Source of the DNA: Candidatus Micrarchaeaceae archaeon
Lineage (GTDB): Archaea > Micrarchaeota > Micrarchaeia > Micrarchaeales > CABMGC01
DNA: 5,949 bases
Assembly (NCBI GenBank): GCA_027310795.1
Contig: DAIDAD010000037.1
Span: 1 to 5,949, forward strand
Reading direction: 5' to 3'
The stretch's first letter is position 1. Each line of letters opens with the position of its first letter. The notes beneath the pieces were generated by a model. The model did not search any database. It saw only the letters and a program-made list of their open reading frames with translations, and was not told the origin of the DNA. A program made the position numbers and the translations under genes. Of the stretch, positions 5,346 through 5,949 are shown piece after piece.

Positions 5346-5949
5346 GTGTTTTTTTTGGAATCCGAGGACATATTCCGTGCCAACGACATACGGGGTATAT
5401 ACCCTGACACGCTCAACGAGCGCGTTGCAGAAGATATGGGGCTCGCATTCGGCACCTTTCTCGGGAAGAACAAGGAGATAGCGCTGAGCATGGACATAAG
5501 GAAAAGCAGTCCAGTGCTCAAGAGGTACTTCCTGAAGGGCCTTGTGAAGGCAGGGATAAAAGTCAGGTACATAGGCACCGCGCCTACGCCTGTGCTGTAT
5601 TTTGCTGTAGCGCATTACGGGCTTGACGGAGGCGCAGCTGTAAGCGCAAGCCACAACCCGAAGGAGTGGAACGGACTGAAGCTCTGCGGGCCGAAGGGTA
5701 GGACATACGGGATGGGTTTCGGCCTTGAGAAGATAAAGAAAATTTATACTGAAAAGAAATTCTCATACAGGGACGGCGGCAGCATGGCTGACTGGTCCAA
5801 GAAGCTCGCAGATGATTACCAGAAATTTGTCATCAAAAAAGCAGGAAAACTGCAAGGCAGGAAGCTGAAAATAGGCATCGACCCGGGAAACGGCATCGAT
5901 TCTGTGTTTGCAGCAAGATTCCTTGCAAAGGCAGGGTTAAGTACAACTG
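5346..5949 (+). CDS. Phosphoglucomutase/phosphomannomutase family protein, N-terminal part
   Basis: Members move a phosphate between C1 and C6 of hexoses (glucose, mannose or glucosamine), supplying sugar nucleotides for glycans and glycolipids. About 201 residues are visible before the right edge. FRANDIRGIYPDTLNE (10-25) is the family opening. SMDIRKSSP (48-56) matches the GxDxRxSS region. VSASHNPKEWNGLKL (99-113) holds the phosphoserine, Ser102. IGIDPGNGIDS (177-186) begins domain 2. The DxDxD metal loop and substrate specificity loop lie outside the window, so substrate cannot be assigned. The start is GTG 5346 or TTG 5355; no ATG precedes the conserved part. A run of eight T lies between these two candidates. 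The gene is 4 bases (GTG) or 13 bases (TTG) after uS11, in the slot where many archaea have rpoD. Confidence 0.9.
   Translation, partial: MFFLESEDIFRANDIRGIYPDTLNERVAEDMGLAFGTFLGKNKEIALSMDIRKSSPVLKRYFLKGLVKAGIKVRYIGTAPTPVLYFAVAHYGLDGGAAVSASHNPKEWNGLKLCGPKGRTYGMGFGLEKIKKIYTEKKFSYRDGGSMADWSKKLADDYQKFVIKKAGKLQGRKLKIGIDPGNGIDSVFAARFLAKAGLSTT
5349..5356 (+). terminator. T8 run right after uS11, possible transcription terminator
   Basis: Eight consecutive T begin seven bases after the uS11 stop. Archaeal RNA polymerase can terminate at T runs without a hairpin. If used, it would separate the ribosomal operon from the mutase gene, which would then need partial read-through, since I see no TATA box just upstream inside uS11. 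If the mutase starts at GTG 5346, the run is coding (Phe-Phe-Leu). Confidence 0.3.

Overview
The window looks like archaeal chromosome. The evidence is ribosomal proteins of the archaeal/eukaryotic type in the order uS13-uS4-uS11, TATA-box promoters (the clearest is TTTATATA at 3621-3628), few Shine-Dalgarno sites, and heavy use of ATA (Ile) and AGG (Arg) codons. Base composition is moderate. A membrane-anchored glutamic (G1, eqolisin-type) peptidase, a family typically active at acid pH, suggests an acidic habitat. A small-genome acidophile such as a Micrarchaeota/ARMAN-type archaeon would fit, but that placement is inference; only 'archaeon' is well supported.

Left arm, minus strand (1-1208). 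A G1 peptidase gene runs off the left edge and is broken by a one-base frameshift near 249-252. Upstream of it lies a free-standing protein with two LAGLIDADG-type repeats, in which the catalytic acidic residue of both motifs has been lost. A small hairpin and the TATA box of the peptidase gene lie between the two genes. The start region of the LAGLIDADG gene holds a perfect 8-bp inverted repeat.

Centre, plus strand (about 1290-3537). A divergently transcribed isoprenoid pair follows: mevalonate kinase, then a diphosphomevalonate-decarboxylase-family protein 28 bases downstream. A 21-codon upstream ORF ends one base before the kinase start codon. The decarboxylase keeps the residues of the classical (yeast-type) enzyme, whereas many archaea use altered decarboxylation steps. 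No phosphomevalonate kinase is present here.

Right arm, plus strand (3538-5949). A strong TATA box precedes uS13, uS4 and uS11, which are packed with a 6-base gap and an ATGA overlap. All three carry low-complexity charged or Ala/Pro/Gln-rich tails. Where many archaea have the RNA polymerase subunit rpoD after uS11, this window has, after a run of eight T, the start of a phosphoglucomutase/phosphomannomutase gene that continues past the right edge.

I found no CRISPR array, tRNA, rRNA or insertion sequence.
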